This document shows, one piece after another, positions 28,708 to 36,289 of a stretch of DNA of 55,925 nt. Both the position numbers and the translations under genes were made by a program. This DNA comes from Deltaproteobacteria bacterium (lineage in GTDB: Bacteria > Myxococcota_A > Polyangia > Fen-1088), in the NCBI GenBank assembly GCA_016935975.1, contig JAFGPX010000092.1:1-55925 (forward strand). Direction: 5' to 3'. The notes beneath the pieces were generated by a model. That model saw nothing but the letters and a program-made list of their open reading frames with translations. It did not search any database and was not told where the DNA came from. Position 1 is the stretch's first letter. Every line of letters begins with the position of its first letter.

Positions 28708-30090
28708 ATGGCGGGGCCCAAGCACGCGCGACACGGAAACCCGGACGTGGAGATCATGCCCTTTCCGGCTCGCGTGCGCACCGCCCGGCTACGCAACGGC
28801 CTGCGCATGGTGATGGTCGAGTGCTCGCATCTGCACGGCGCGGCCGCGGCACTCTACGCGCGCGCCGGCTCGCGCTACGAGACGGCGCGCAGCAATGGGC
28901 TGTCGCACTTCGTCGAGCACATGCTGTTTCGGGGTTCGGCCGGTCTTCCCAGCTCGTTCGCTCTCAACCGCGCCATCGAGGAGCGCTGCGGGATGCTCAA
29001 CGGCGAAACCGGCCGCGACTACTCGCTTTTCCAGGTGCACTTTCACCCGCGCGAGCTGGGCGAGGTGCTGCGCATTCTCGGCGATCTCTTCGCGGCGCCG
29101 CGCTTCTCGGACATCGATCTCGAGCGCAAGATCGTGCTGGAGGAGATCCTAGACGACTTCGACGAGCACGGACAGCGGGTGAACCTGGACGACGTGGGCC
29201 GCGCCCACGCCTGGCGCCGGCACCCGCTGGGCTTCCCCATCACCGGGCCCGAACGCAACATCCGGCGCTTCTCCCGGCGCGAGGTGCTGGCGCATTTCCG
29301 TCGCTACTACGGCGCGCGCAACCTGGTTCTGGCCGTGGCCGGCCCCGTCGCCGGCGCGCGCGTGCTGGCCTGCGCGCGGCAGGCATTCGGCGGCTTGCCC
29401 GCGGGCCGGCGCCGACGAGCCCGGCCTGCTCCCGGCTCGCTCGGCGGACCGAGGTTTCACTGCCTGCGAACCGATTCGGCCCAAATCGAGGTCCAGATCC
29501 TCTTTCGGGGTCTTCCCGACGCGCATCCGCTCTATCCGGCGCTGGTGCTCCTGCTGCGCTTGCTCGACGACGGCATGGCCACGCCGTTGCACTATCGCGT
29601 GTGCGATCGCAGGGGGCTTGCCTATCACGTGAACGCGGCGCTCGAGCCGCTGGGCGACACCTCGCTCGTCGAGATCACGGCGGCCTGCGCGGCGGCCAAC
29701 CTGCCCGACCTGCTCGGCGAGATCTTCGCCATCCTGGGCGAGATGCGGGAGCGGCCGGCCCTGCCGTGGGAAAAGGCCAAGGCCAAGCGGCGCTACGCGC
29801 GCGACCTGGAGGCGGGGTTTGACGACGTCGAAGGCCTGTGTGCCTGGTACGGCGACAGCCTGCTGGCCGAACTGCCGCTGCGCAGCCCCGCCGAGCGCTA
29901 CCGGCGCGTGGCCAGGGTCGGCGCGGCCGAGATCCGGCGTGTCGCCCGGAAGGTCCTCAGGCCGGAGGGCCTGGTGGTGACGGCCGTGGGCAGTTTCACG
30001 CCCTCCGTCGTGCGCCGGGCGCGTGCCCTCGTGCGCGGCTTCACTTCTTCTTCCCCGACCGCTTCGAGGGCGCGATCCGGGCGGCGGTAG
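28708..30090 (+). CDS. M16-family zinc metallopeptidase (pitrilysin/processing-peptidase type)
   Basis: The 460-aa protein has the inverted zinc motif HXXEH as HFVEH at 67-71, preceded by SNGLS and followed by MLFRGSAGLPS. The third ligand glutamate lies in the helix ERKIVLEEILDDFDEHG. Two M16 half-domains are present: the catalytic half up to ~215 and the C-terminal half with RFHCLRTDSAQIEVQILFRG, LLLRLLDDGMATPLHYRVCD and RRGLAYHVNAALEP (the R/Y pair). The length fits the single-unit bacterial class that pairs with a second subunit, but no partner gene is adjacent. No signal peptide is evident. Its last 50 nt overlap the convergent DsbD-N-like gene. Confidence 0.93.
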   Translation: MAGPKHARHGNPDVEIMPFPARVRTARLRNGLRMVMVECSHLHGAAAALYARAGSRYETARSNGLSHFVEHMLFRGSAGLPSSFALNRAIEERCGMLNGETGRDYSLFQVHFHPRELGEVLRILGDLFAAPRFSDIDLERKIVLEEILDDFDEHGQRVNLDDVGRAHAWRRHPLGFPITGPERNIRRFSRREVLAHFRRYYGARNLVLAVAGPVAGARVLACARQAFGGLPAGRRRRARPAPGSLGGPRFHCLRTDSAQIEVQILFRGLPDAHPLYPALVLLLRLLDDGMATPLHYRVCDRRGLAYHVNAALEPLGDTSLVEITAACAAANLPDLLGEIFAILGEMRERPALPWEKAKAKRRYARDLEAGFDDVEGLCAWYGDSLLAELPLRSPAERYRRVARVGAAEIRRVARKVLRPEGLVVTAVGSFTPSVVRRARALVRGFTSSSPTASRARSGRR

Positions 30091-30481
30091 CCTCGGCGGT
30101 CAGGGTCAACTTCTCCTTGATCGGCTTGCAGGCATCGGCGCGGCACAGCACGAAGCCGGCCTCGGCGGCAATGGACTTCTTGCCTGGCTCGGCCAGGGTG
30201 ACGCCGACGTCGAAACGGGCTTCTCTCGCGCCCAGCAGGGCCAGATCGGCCCGTGCGAGCTTGGTCTTGTCCACGGTGACCCCAGGCGGCGGCGTCAGCT
30301 TCAGCGTGAGTGGCGCCTCGTGATTCAAGTGCCAGCCCTGCTTGGCAACGATCGTCACGCTGGCGGTGGCTTTGTCCCCCACGGTACCGCTGGCGCCGGT
30401 CAGCTGGACCGCGAAGGCGTCGCTGGCGGCGGCGGAAGGGGCGGCGAGAAACAGAAAGGCAGCGGCGGGAAAGGCACGCAT
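30041..30481 (-). CDS. Secreted DsbD-N-like protein
   Basis: The 146-aa protein has a clear signal peptide (MRAFPAAAFLFLAAPSAAAS). The mature part is one beta-rich domain: ATASVTIVAKQGWHLNHEAP, LTLKLTPPPGVTVDKTKL, RFDVGVTLAEPGKKSIAAEA and GFVLCRADACKPIKEKLTL. GWHLN...P and a late Cys pair (CX4C) resemble the N-terminal thiol-exchange domain of DsbD. The domain occurs alone here, without DsbD's membrane part. The ATG at 30481 starts the signal peptide exactly; a TACACT box ends 13 nt upstream. The gene tail overlaps the converging M16 gene by 50 nt. A redox role is an inference from fold-like pattern only. Confidence 0.7.
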   Translation of the reverse strand: MRAFPAAAFLFLAAPSAAASDAFAVQLTGASGTVGDKATASVTIVAKQGWHLNHEAPLTLKLTPPPGVTVDKTKLARADLALLGAREARFDVGVTLAEPGKKSIAAEAGFVLCRADACKPIKEKLTLTAEATAARIAPSKRSGKKK

Positions 30482-30494
30482 GAATGTGTCCAGA

Positions 30495-30500
30495 AGTGTA
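30495..30500 (-). promoter_or_regulatory. -10-like TACACT, 13 nt before the DsbD-N-like gene
   Basis: On the minus strand TACACT ends 13 nt before ATG 30481. It is divergent from the box at 30553. Confidence 0.35.
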
Positions 30501-30552
30501 GGGAGGGCAGAAGCCACCTGCAAACGCATTCGCGCGCGGCCGCGGAATCGGT

Positions 30553-30558
30553 TAGCCT
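30553..30558 (+). promoter_or_regulatory. -10-like TAGCCT, 6 nt before the 89-aa gene
   Basis: TAGCCT ends 6 nt before ATG 30565, the same gap as in larB and the cyclophilin gene. Confidence 0.45.
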
Positions 30559-30564
30559 AGGGCC

Positions 30565-30834
30565 ATGCCTCCCATCATCGACAAGCCGGAAAGGGCGCGT
30601 CAGTTCGCCCGCGCCATTGCCTCGGACCTGGCGATGTACAACGAAGCCAAGCTGGTCTCCGGCATCCAGAACGACAATCTCTTCGATGCGATGAAGGAGG
30701 AGATCCAAGAAGGCCGGCAGCACTTCCGCTCGCGGGTCACGCCCGAGATCGCGGCGACCAATCTCTTCGAGCGCGCGCTCGTCGACATCCTGCTCAAGCA
30801 GCGCGGGCAAGGCATCAAGTCCAAGATCTGGTGA
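30565..30834 (+). CDS. Small helical protein, 89 aa, unknown function
   Basis: The product (MPPIIDKPERARQFARAIAS to KQRGQGIKSKIW) is predicted mostly alpha-helical and strongly charged. Recognisable segments are DLAMYNEAKLVSGIQNDNLF, DAMKEEIQEGRQHFRSRV and FERALVDILLKQ. No signal, membrane segment or known domain is seen. The stop overlaps the next start (GTGA at 30831-30834), so it is coupled to the pseudouridine synthase gene, which is itself coupled to pgeF. The composition and internal pattern look like a conserved protein, but the family has no function I can name. A role near ribosomes or RNA would fit the neighbour and remains a guess. Confidence 0.8.
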   Translation: MPPIIDKPERARQFARAIASDLAMYNEAKLVSGIQNDNLFDAMKEEIQEGRQHFRSRVTPEIAATNLFERALVDILLKQRGQGIKSKIW

Positions 30835-31820
30835 AGCGCGAGCAGTCGTCGAGCGCAGCGCCTCCGACGTCCGGGTCGGACGTCGCCCGGCGCTTTGTCG
30901 TGGCTGCGGCGCAGGCGGGCCGGCGTCTCGACCTCGTGCTCGCGGATTGCATCGGCTCGGTGTCGCGCACGCAGCTGGCGCGCCACATCGCCGAGGGCGC
31001 GGTCGGCTTGAACGGCCGCGCCGCCGCGCCGTCGCAGAAGGTGCGGGCCGGCGATGTCATCGCGTGGCGGCCGCCGGCCGTGCGCCAGGTCGAGCTGGTT
31101 GCGGAGGACATCCCGCTGCGCGTGGTGTACGAAGACGCGCACCTTCTGGTCGTGGACAAGCCGGCCGGGCTGGTCGTGCACCCGGCCGCCGGGCACGCGG
31201 CGGGCACTCTCGTCAACGCGCTTCTGGCTCGCTGCCGGGATCTGCGCGGCATCGGCGGCGAGCTGCGGCCCGGGATCGTGCATCGGATCGACAAGGACAC
31301 CTCGGGTCTGCTCGTGGTGGCCAAAGACGACGCCACCATGAACGCCCTCGGCGCCGATTTCAAGGTCCATCGCGTCCGCCGGGTCTACGAAGCGCTGGTG
31401 GTGGGCCGGCCGGCACGCGCGTCCGGCCGGATCGATACCTTGCACGGCCGCGATCCGCGCGACCGCAAGAAGTTCAGCATCAAGGTCAAGGCCGGCAAGC
31501 GCGCGGTCACGAACTGGCGCGTGCTGGAAGAGATCGGCGAAGCCGCGCGCCTCGAGGCCGAGCTGGAAACCGGGCGCACGCACCAGGTGCGGGTGCATTT
31601 CGCGGCCATGGGCTGTCCCCTGCTCGGGGACACGACCTACGGCCGGCCGCCGCGCGACCGGCATGTGCGCGCGATCGGAAAGCAGCTGGGCCGGCAAGCC
31701 CTGCACGCGCGCGTGCTGGGCTTTCACCATCCGCGAAGCGGTCAGTGGATGCAATTCGCGAGTCCGCCGCCGGCGGACTTCCTGGCCGCGCTCGCGGCGT
31801 TGCGCGAGCTGGCCCAATGA
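30831..31820 (+). CDS. RluA-family pseudouridine synthase (RluD-like, S4 domain)
   Basis: The 329-aa enzyme converts specific uridines in RNA to pseudouridine; RluD acts on helix 69 of 23S rRNA. An N-terminal S4 RNA-binding domain (GRRLDLVLADCIGSVSRTQL, then RAGDVIAWRPP) precedes the catalytic domain. That contains LVVDKPAGLVVHPAAGH, the catalytic aspartate D154 in HRIDKDTSGLLVVAK, RRVYEALVVG, and GRTHQVRVHFAAMGCPLLGD. It starts at a GTG overlapping the previous stop by 4 nt and ends overlapping pgeF by 4 nt (ATGA), so all three are co-translated. RluD is favoured by length and S4 domain, but other RluA-type targets are possible. The first ~20 residues are Ser/Pro-rich and unconserved. Confidence 0.94.
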   Translation: MKREQSSSAAPPTSGSDVARRFVVAAAQAGRRLDLVLADCIGSVSRTQLARHIAEGAVGLNGRAAAPSQKVRAGDVIAWRPPAVRQVELVAEDIPLRVVYEDAHLLVVDKPAGLVVHPAAGHAAGTLVNALLARCRDLRGIGGELRPGIVHRIDKDTSGLLVVAKDDATMNALGADFKVHRVRRVYEALVVGRPARASGRIDTLHGRDPRDRKKFSIKVKAGKRAVTNWRVLEEIGEAARLEAELETGRTHQVRVHFAAMGCPLLGDTTYGRPPRDRHVRAIGKQLGRQALHARVLGFHHPRSGQWMQFASPPPADFLAALAALRELAQ

Positions 31821-32629
31821 TGGAGACGCGAATCGCGCGCGGCGCGGACGGCGGCGAGTTGCCGCTGCTGGTTTCGCCGATCATCCCTGCGCGTTTTCGC
31901 CATGGTTTCACCACGCGGGCCGGCGGCGCGAGCCGCCCGCCCTTCGATTCCCTCAATCTCGGCTGGCGCTGGGGCGATGGGGCCGAGGCCGTCGCCGAGA
32001 ACCATCGCCGCCTCTTGGCGGTCTCGGGGGCGACCGCCGTGCTGCGCGTTTCGCAGGTTCACGGCACGCGCATCCTGCGCGCGCGCGGCACGGACGCGCC
32101 CGGGCTCGTGGCCGCCGAGGCGGCCGACGGTCTGGCAACCGACGAGCCCGGCGTTGGCCTGTCGGTCCATGTCGCGGATTGCACCCCCATCCTGGTGGCG
32201 TGCGGGCGCACGGGGGCCTGCGCGGCCCTGCACGCGGGCTGGCGCGGCACGGTCCTCGGCATGGCCGTCGAGGCCGTGCAGACCATGCGGGCGCATTTCG
32301 GCTGCCAGCCAAGCGACCTGCGCGTGGCGCTAGGCCCTTGCATCGGTGCTTGTTGTTTCGCGGTCGGCCCCGAGGTCGTTGCCGCCTTCGCTTCCGCAAT
32401 GCCCGCGGCCAGGGACAACGGCGTGATTGTCTCGCCGACGGGAACGCAGGAGCACATCGATCTGCGACGCTTCCAGCGCCTGCAGTTCGAAGCCGCCGGT
32501 GTGCCGCCCGAAAACATCGACGTCAGCGCCGACTGCACCTTCTGCGATCCGCGCGGCCGCTTCTTCTCCTACCGCCGCGCCGGCCGCGCCACCGGGCAAT
32601 CCGTCGGATTCGTCGTGCGTGCCTTCTAG
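31817..32629 (+). CDS. pgeF: PgeF/YfiH-type purine nucleoside phosphorylase-peptidoglycan editing factor
   Basis: The 270-aa protein belongs to the former 'laccase domain' family. Members cleave adenosine and related nucleosides, and in E. coli help keep L-Ala in the peptidoglycan stem. Family motifs are FRHGFTTRAGGASRPPFDSL, AVLRVSQVHGTRI, VHVADCTPILVA and AALHAGWRGTVLGM. ALGPCIGACCFAVGPEV and DCTFCDPRGRFFSYRR complete the pattern. The zinc ligands (His in VHG, Cys in ADC, His in HAGW) are all present. ATG 31817 overlaps the upstream stop by 4 nt; the adjacent ATG at 31820 is an alternative. Its stop shares CTAG (32626-32629) with the converging gene. Confidence 0.93.
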   Translation: MMETRIARGADGGELPLLVSPIIPARFRHGFTTRAGGASRPPFDSLNLGWRWGDGAEAVAENHRRLLAVSGATAVLRVSQVHGTRILRARGTDAPGLVAAEAADGLATDEPGVGLSVHVADCTPILVACGRTGACAALHAGWRGTVLGMAVEAVQTMRAHFGCQPSDLRVALGPCIGACCFAVGPEVVAAFASAMPAARDNGVIVSPTGTQEHIDLRRFQRLQFEAAGVPPENIDVSADCTFCDPRGRFFSYRRAGRATGQSVGFVVRAF

Positions 32630-33297
32630 GGCGGTGTCGCCAAGCGTGGCAGCAAAACGCTGCGCGGGAAACGTTCCGCGAACAGGCCGGCGGCGCGCCC
32701 GGCCTCGTCCCGGCGTCCGGCGCCGGCGAGCGACCGCACCCGCAGCGCCTCCCGCTCTTCGGCGAGGCGACCGTTCGGAAACCGCCGGCCATGGGCCGCG
32801 ACCAGGGCCAGGGCACTCGAGAAGTCCCGGCCGGCGTACGCCACTTGCGCACGCTGCAGCAGGGACAGCTCGGCCGCGTAGGATTCCTGGGCCAAGGCGG
32901 GACGAGTGGCGCGCTGGGGCTTCGCCGTGGCGCCAGGTTGCGCGGCGACCACCGGCGCCGTCGGTGGCGAAGCCGGCTTGGGGACTCGCACGGGTGGCAC
33001 CAGGGCCGGGCGCGCCGGGGGCGCGGGCAGCGGGTCCGGCAACGCTGGACCGCGCAGAGCAACGACCGCGCCCGCCGTGCCGACCGCCAACGCGACCGAA
33101 GCCGCCAGCGCGAGCGGCAGGATGCGCCGCCAGCGCGCGGGCATCGGCTCGGGATGGGGCGTGACCGCCGCCGCGATGAAGGCGCGCGCACGGGCGAGAA
33201 CGCGCGCGCGCACGACATCCGGCACGGGCTTGACGCTTCCGCCGCGCTCGAGCAGCGCTGCCACGTCGGGATCGAAGGGCGGCCGGTGGGGACTCAT
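32626..33297 (-). CDS. Probable membrane-bound anti-sigma or sigma-partner protein with a TPR-like tail
   Basis: The 223-aa protein is translationally coupled to the ECF sigma gene (ATGA at 33294-33297), the normal place for an anti-sigma factor. The N-terminal ~60 residues are cytoplasmic (MSPHRPPFDPDVAALLERGG). A single membrane helix follows (ILPLALAASVALAVGTAGAV), then an Ala/Pro/Val-rich linker of ~60 residues and a C-terminal helical unit (SYAAELSLLQRAQVAYAGRD, FSSALALVAAHGRRFPNGRL, AEEREALRVRSLAGAGRRDE) similar to TolA/YbgF-like TPR segments. No zinc-binding HXXXCXXC motif is seen, so it is not a ZAS-type anti-sigma. The assignment rests on position and topology. Its stop shares CTAG with pgeF. 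Confidence 0.75.
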   Translation of the reverse strand: MSPHRPPFDPDVAALLERGGSVKPVPDVVRARVLARARAFIAAAVTPHPEPMPARWRRILPLALAASVALAVGTAGAVVALRGPALPDPLPAPPARPALVPPVRVPKPASPPTAPVVAAQPGATAKPQRATRPALAQESYAAELSLLQRAQVAYAGRDFSSALALVAAHGRRFPNGRLAEEREALRVRSLAGAGRRDEAGRAAGLFAERFPRSVLLPRLATPP

Positions 33298-33845
33298 CTG
33301 CGGGCTCCTCCGCGCGACAGCCGCCGCACGGCCGCGGTCAGCTCCCGGCGGCCCTTTCGCAGTCTGGAGTAGGCGCCGAAGCGACTTATGGACAGCGTGC
33401 GTGCGACGTCCACGATGGGGACCGCGTCGAGGTCGTGCATGACGACGACCGCCCGTCGCAGCAGCGGAACGCTTTCCAGCGCGGAAAGCAGAAGCGCGAT
33501 CGATTCCTTGCTCTGCAACGCTCCCTCCGGGCTCGGCGCGGCGTCGGGGGCGTCCAGGATCGGGTGCGGAATCTCGCGGGCCCGCCGGCGGCGATGGGCG
33601 CAAACGATGCGAAACGCCACGCCGAACAGGTACGGGCGGAGCGGGCGACTGGTGTCCAGGTTCGTCCAGTTTCGGTGCAGAACGATGAACACCTCCTGCG
33701 CAAGATCCTCCATCTCTCCCGGGGCGACGCCCAGCCGTTGCAGCGTGGCAAAGAGGTAGTCGAGCTCTTGTTTGAAGAGGTCGAGACAAGTGCTCGACGG
33801 CGTGGGCGCGGGTGAAGCGGAATGGACGAGACGCAGATAACCCAT
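33294..33845 (-). CDS. ECF-type RNA polymerase sigma factor
   Basis: The 183-aa protein has the sigma-2 region (LFKQELDYLFATLQRLGVAP, EMEDLAQEVFIVLHRNW, LRPYLFGVAFRIVCAHRRRR) and the sigma-4 region (LLLSALESVPLLRRAVVVMH, IVDVARTLSISRFGAYSRLR, KGRRELTAAVRRLSR). Sigma-3 is absent, as is usual for extracytoplasmic-function factors. The length is typical. It would direct transcription of an envelope or stress regulon under control of the coupled membrane protein gene that follows. The start ATG lies in ATGCATGGG; no clear -10 box sits at leaderless distance. An autoregulated promoter is usual for the class but was not found. Confidence 0.92.
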   Translation of the reverse strand: MGYLRLVHSASPAPTPSSTCLDLFKQELDYLFATLQRLGVAPGEMEDLAQEVFIVLHRNWTNLDTSRPLRPYLFGVAFRIVCAHRRRRAREIPHPILDAPDAAPSPEGALQSKESIALLLSALESVPLLRRAVVVMHDLDAVPIVDVARTLSISRFGAYSRLRKGRRELTAAVRRLSRGGARR

Positions 33846-33987
33846 GCATTCACCCAGCCATCTTCCTAGTCATCTATTGTCCCGAGCCCGCGCTTTGTTC
33901 ACCGAAATCGTAGCAGCACGCGGGCAGCCCGTCGCGTCGTAGCCTTTGGGAGCCGCGGCGGGGCGCCGGATTCGGCTTGCATGTGGC

Positions 33988-35097
33988 TCAAGGTGCGAAG
34001 GTGGCGGGATCCAGAAGCAGCTGCCAGAAGCGATCTTTCGCAGCGGTGCCGGCAATCTGGGTCACGAGCCAGGCCGTCGCGTTCGGATTGGGCAGAAGGT
34101 CGGGCCCGGCCGATGCGCCCGCGGCGACCGGCCCGACGGCCGACACGCGATCGACCGCGGTCACGAAGCCCGGAACGCCCAGGGCCGCGACGCCGCCCTG
34201 GTCGGCCGCAAGCAGGTCGTTCCAGATACGCGGTTGCTTGGCCGCGATCCAGTCGCCGAAGGGGTTTTGGGGCAGCTCGGACAGGCGCGCCGCGGGCACG
34301 TCGGTCATCTGGTCGTGGTAGGCGCTGATCTGGATGTAGCGAAAACGGGCCGTGACGATGCTGTCGGCCCACGGATCCATCTCGCCGTTCGGACGGCCCA
34401 TCACGGCGCCCGAAGACGACAAGGTTCCGAGCGAGGAGACGATGAAGACCCGATCCACGACCGTGGGATCGACGAGATAGGCGTCCGCGACGTCGGTCAG
34501 GCGGCCTCCCGTCTGCACCACGAGCGGACGATAGGCAAGGCTGCGGCGGGCCGACTCGTTGACGATGAAGAGCGCGCCTTCCGAGCGGTTCGCCACCGTT
34601 GCATCGATGTCGCCGCTCGCGGGGCGCCGCAGGGGGGCGCCGATGCTGGCAATTGGGTCCGGGATGTTCCGTAGCCCGCTGGCCCGCGCCGCCGCCACCA
34701 GATCCCGCCAGTCGGCAACGTTCGCGTCGATGTCGGTCGCGTTCGGGCTGGTGCCGACGATGATGCCGGCCAGGCCGGGGCCCCCGCTGTTCGCGAGCAG
34801 CACCGCGTATTCCCCGTGCCAGTTGTCGTAGTTGCTGTCGTTGACGAGCACGATGGGGTTGCGTTCGTCGACGGGCAGCAGCCCATGCGGAGGGCTCGAG
34901 CCCGCGCTGAACGTTTCCGTGCAGCCGACGACGACGACCATGACGGCGAGGGGGAGGAGCAAGCTCGCGGCGCGGGGCAGCGCCCGGTCTTGGCGCCGCT
35001 CCGCCGATTCGTGCGATTGACGTGCGGTCGGCAATTCGCGCTCCGGCTGGGGCATCGACCACTCTCTGGATCGGTACTGTCGGATCATCGCGCGCAT
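33988..35097 (-). CDS. Lipoprotein with a nucleoside-hydrolase-like domain
   Basis: The 369-aa protein has a long polar N-terminus, then a hydrophobic segment ending in lipobox VVGC (LLPLAVMVVVVGCTE), so it is probably lipidated. The body looks like the inosine-uridine nucleoside hydrolase fold: NPIVLVNDSNYDNWHGEYAV, LLANSGGPGLAGIIVG, GLRNIPDPIASIGAPLRRPA, ESARRSLAYRPLVVQTGG, RVFIVSSLGTL and GEMDPWADSIVTARF. The canonical DxDxxxDD calcium motif is not obvious (NDSNYDNW stands in its place), so catalysis is uncertain. The ATG at 35097 is used (AGGA nearby); in-frame starts at 35124, 35088 and 35055 are possible. It follows a leftward exported-protein gene and precedes the sigma factor gene. 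Confidence 0.72.
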   Translation of the reverse strand: MRAMIRQYRSREWSMPQPERELPTARQSHESAERRQDRALPRAASLLLPLAVMVVVVGCTETFSAGSSPPHGLLPVDERNPIVLVNDSNYDNWHGEYAVLLANSGGPGLAGIIVGTSPNATDIDANVADWRDLVAAARASGLRNIPDPIASIGAPLRRPASGDIDATVANRSEGALFIVNESARRSLAYRPLVVQTGGRLTDVADAYLVDPTVVDRVFIVSSLGTLSSSGAVMGRPNGEMDPWADSIVTARFRYIQISAYHDQMTDVPAARLSELPQNPFGDWIAAKQPRIWNDLLAADQGGVAALGVPGFVTAVDRVSAVGPVAAGASAGPDLLPNPNATAWLVTQIAGTAAKDRFWQLLLDPATFAP

Positions 35098-35101
35098 TGT
35101 C

Positions 35102-36166
35102 CTAGGGAAAGCGTACGCCGACATCCAACCCGATGGTTTCGGCGAAGCGCGACGACGTCCAAACGGGGGTGTCGTCGAGAGTGACCCGCCAGCGCGTCAC
35201 GAGGAGCAAGCCCTCGGCTCGTGCGGCCACATAGACGCGGCTTCCAAGCGGTTGCATCACGGCCAGACGGAGTCCCGTCTCGAAGAGAGGCCCCCAGGGC
35301 GAAGCGGGCTCCTCGACGTCCTTGCCAGCGATGCGGAGCGCGCCACATTTGGCGAGCAAACACGCGCTCCACCGTGCCAGCGCCCCACAGCCGGCGACAG
35401 CCACGAGCAGCTCCTGTTGCGAGAACCCGGCTCTGTCCTCTGCGCGTCGCTCTGTCGTGGGCAAGCCGACCTCGGCCGCCATCTCCAGGGACCAGTGCGG
35501 CCACGCGATGCTCCCGAACACACGGCCGAAGGGGACCACGCTCGAGGCCACGCCGAATCCAACCAACGCGCCGGCCCCGACGGCGAGCAGGGGGCGAGGG
35601 CGGGTTGGCGATTCCGCAACCAGGCTTGGCGCAGGGAGGTTACGCTGCTCGCTCGGGAGCGGGGCGGGTGGAGGCGGCGAGGGCGGGGGAGCCTGGACTT
35701 GCGCCGTGCCGCTCGGTTCCGCAGGCTCGGCGGCGCTCGGGGCCGGAGGCGCCGTGGCGCTTGCCGAGAGCTGGATCTGCAAGGCGAGGGCGAAGGCCAT
35801 GGCGCGCGCGAGCTCGCCGCAGTCGGCGCTGCGCGACGGGAACGTGCGGTCGCCGGCCCAGTTGCCCTCGGCGTCCCGCCACTCGATGCGCCCTTCAAAA
35901 GCGGGGGCGCGGGACGCGATCTCCACGAGGACGCGCCTTGGCGCGGCTTCATGGAACGGGTCGTAGCCCAGCCGGCCGTGGACGATTCCCTTGAAATCGC
36001 TCACGTCCGGGCAGTCGGAGACGGCGGAGTATTCGAGAGCCACGGCAAGCGGCCTGACCTCGGCGTGGGTCTCGGCGGGCGCGAGCAGAGGAACAAAGAG
36101 GGCAGCGGCACAAGCGAGCCCGCCCGTGCGCCCGACCACCGCGGTCTTGTCCCTGTGCGACCTCAT
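35102..36166 (-). CDS. Exported protein with conserved N-terminal domain and variable linker
   Basis: The 354-aa protein has a signal-like start (GLACAAALFVPLLAPAETHA). A domain of about 110 residues follows (VALEYSAVSDCPDVSDFKGI, VHGRLGYDPFHEAAPRRVLV, EIASRAPAFEGRIEWRDAEG, SADCGELARAMAFALALQIQ), with cysteines that could pair. A Pro/Ala/Ser linker leads to a C-terminal part (~190-354) with alternating polar/hydrophobic strands and glycines (LLAVGAGALVGFGVASSVVP, WSLEMAAEVGLP, VYVAARAEGLLLVTRWRVTL, FAETIGLDVGVRFP) like a small outer-membrane beta barrel, ending in Phe-Pro. This domain order recurs in myxobacteria. The ATG at 36166 is favoured because the 15-bp palindrome lies upstream. The function is unknown. 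Confidence 0.78.
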   Translation of the reverse strand: MRSHRDKTAVVGRTGGLACAAALFVPLLAPAETHAEVRPLAVALEYSAVSDCPDVSDFKGIVHGRLGYDPFHEAAPRRVLVEIASRAPAFEGRIEWRDAEGNWAGDRTFPSRSADCGELARAMAFALALQIQLSASATAPPAPSAAEPAEPSGTAQVQAPPPSPPPPAPLPSEQRNLPAPSLVAESPTRPRPLLAVGAGALVGFGVASSVVPFGRVFGSIAWPHWSLEMAAEVGLPTTERRAEDRAGFSQQELLVAVAGCGALARWSACLLAKCGALRIAGKDVEEPASPWGPLFETGLRLAVMQPLGSRVYVAARAEGLLLVTRWRVTLDDTPVWTSSRFAETIGLDVGVRFP

Positions 36167-36180
36167 GTTGGGCGAACTCA

Positions 36181-36215
36181 CTACTGTTGCGCGAGTGATG
36201 CTCGCGCAACAGTAG
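36181..36215. promoter_or_regulatory. Perfect 15-bp inverted repeat upstream of the exported-protein gene
   Basis: CTACTGTTGCGCGAG (36181-36195) is the exact reverse complement of 36201-36215, separated by 5 nt. It lies 15 nt upstream of the leftward start at 36166 and 75 nt after the stop of the upstream VWA gene. It could be an operator, a terminator hairpin (no U-run follows), or a transposed palindrome. Confidence 0.6.
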
Positions 36216-36289
36216 CGCAACCGCAGCAGGTTATGAAGCTTCCTTGCTTGCCGCTGGCCGCTGGGCCGCGGGGGCTTGGCGCGAGCCCG

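Noticed and set aside
28635-28808. Upstream in-frame extension of the ChbG-like gene
   Set aside because: It would overlap the divergent M16 gene and its promoter-like box; GGAGG supports ATG 28634.
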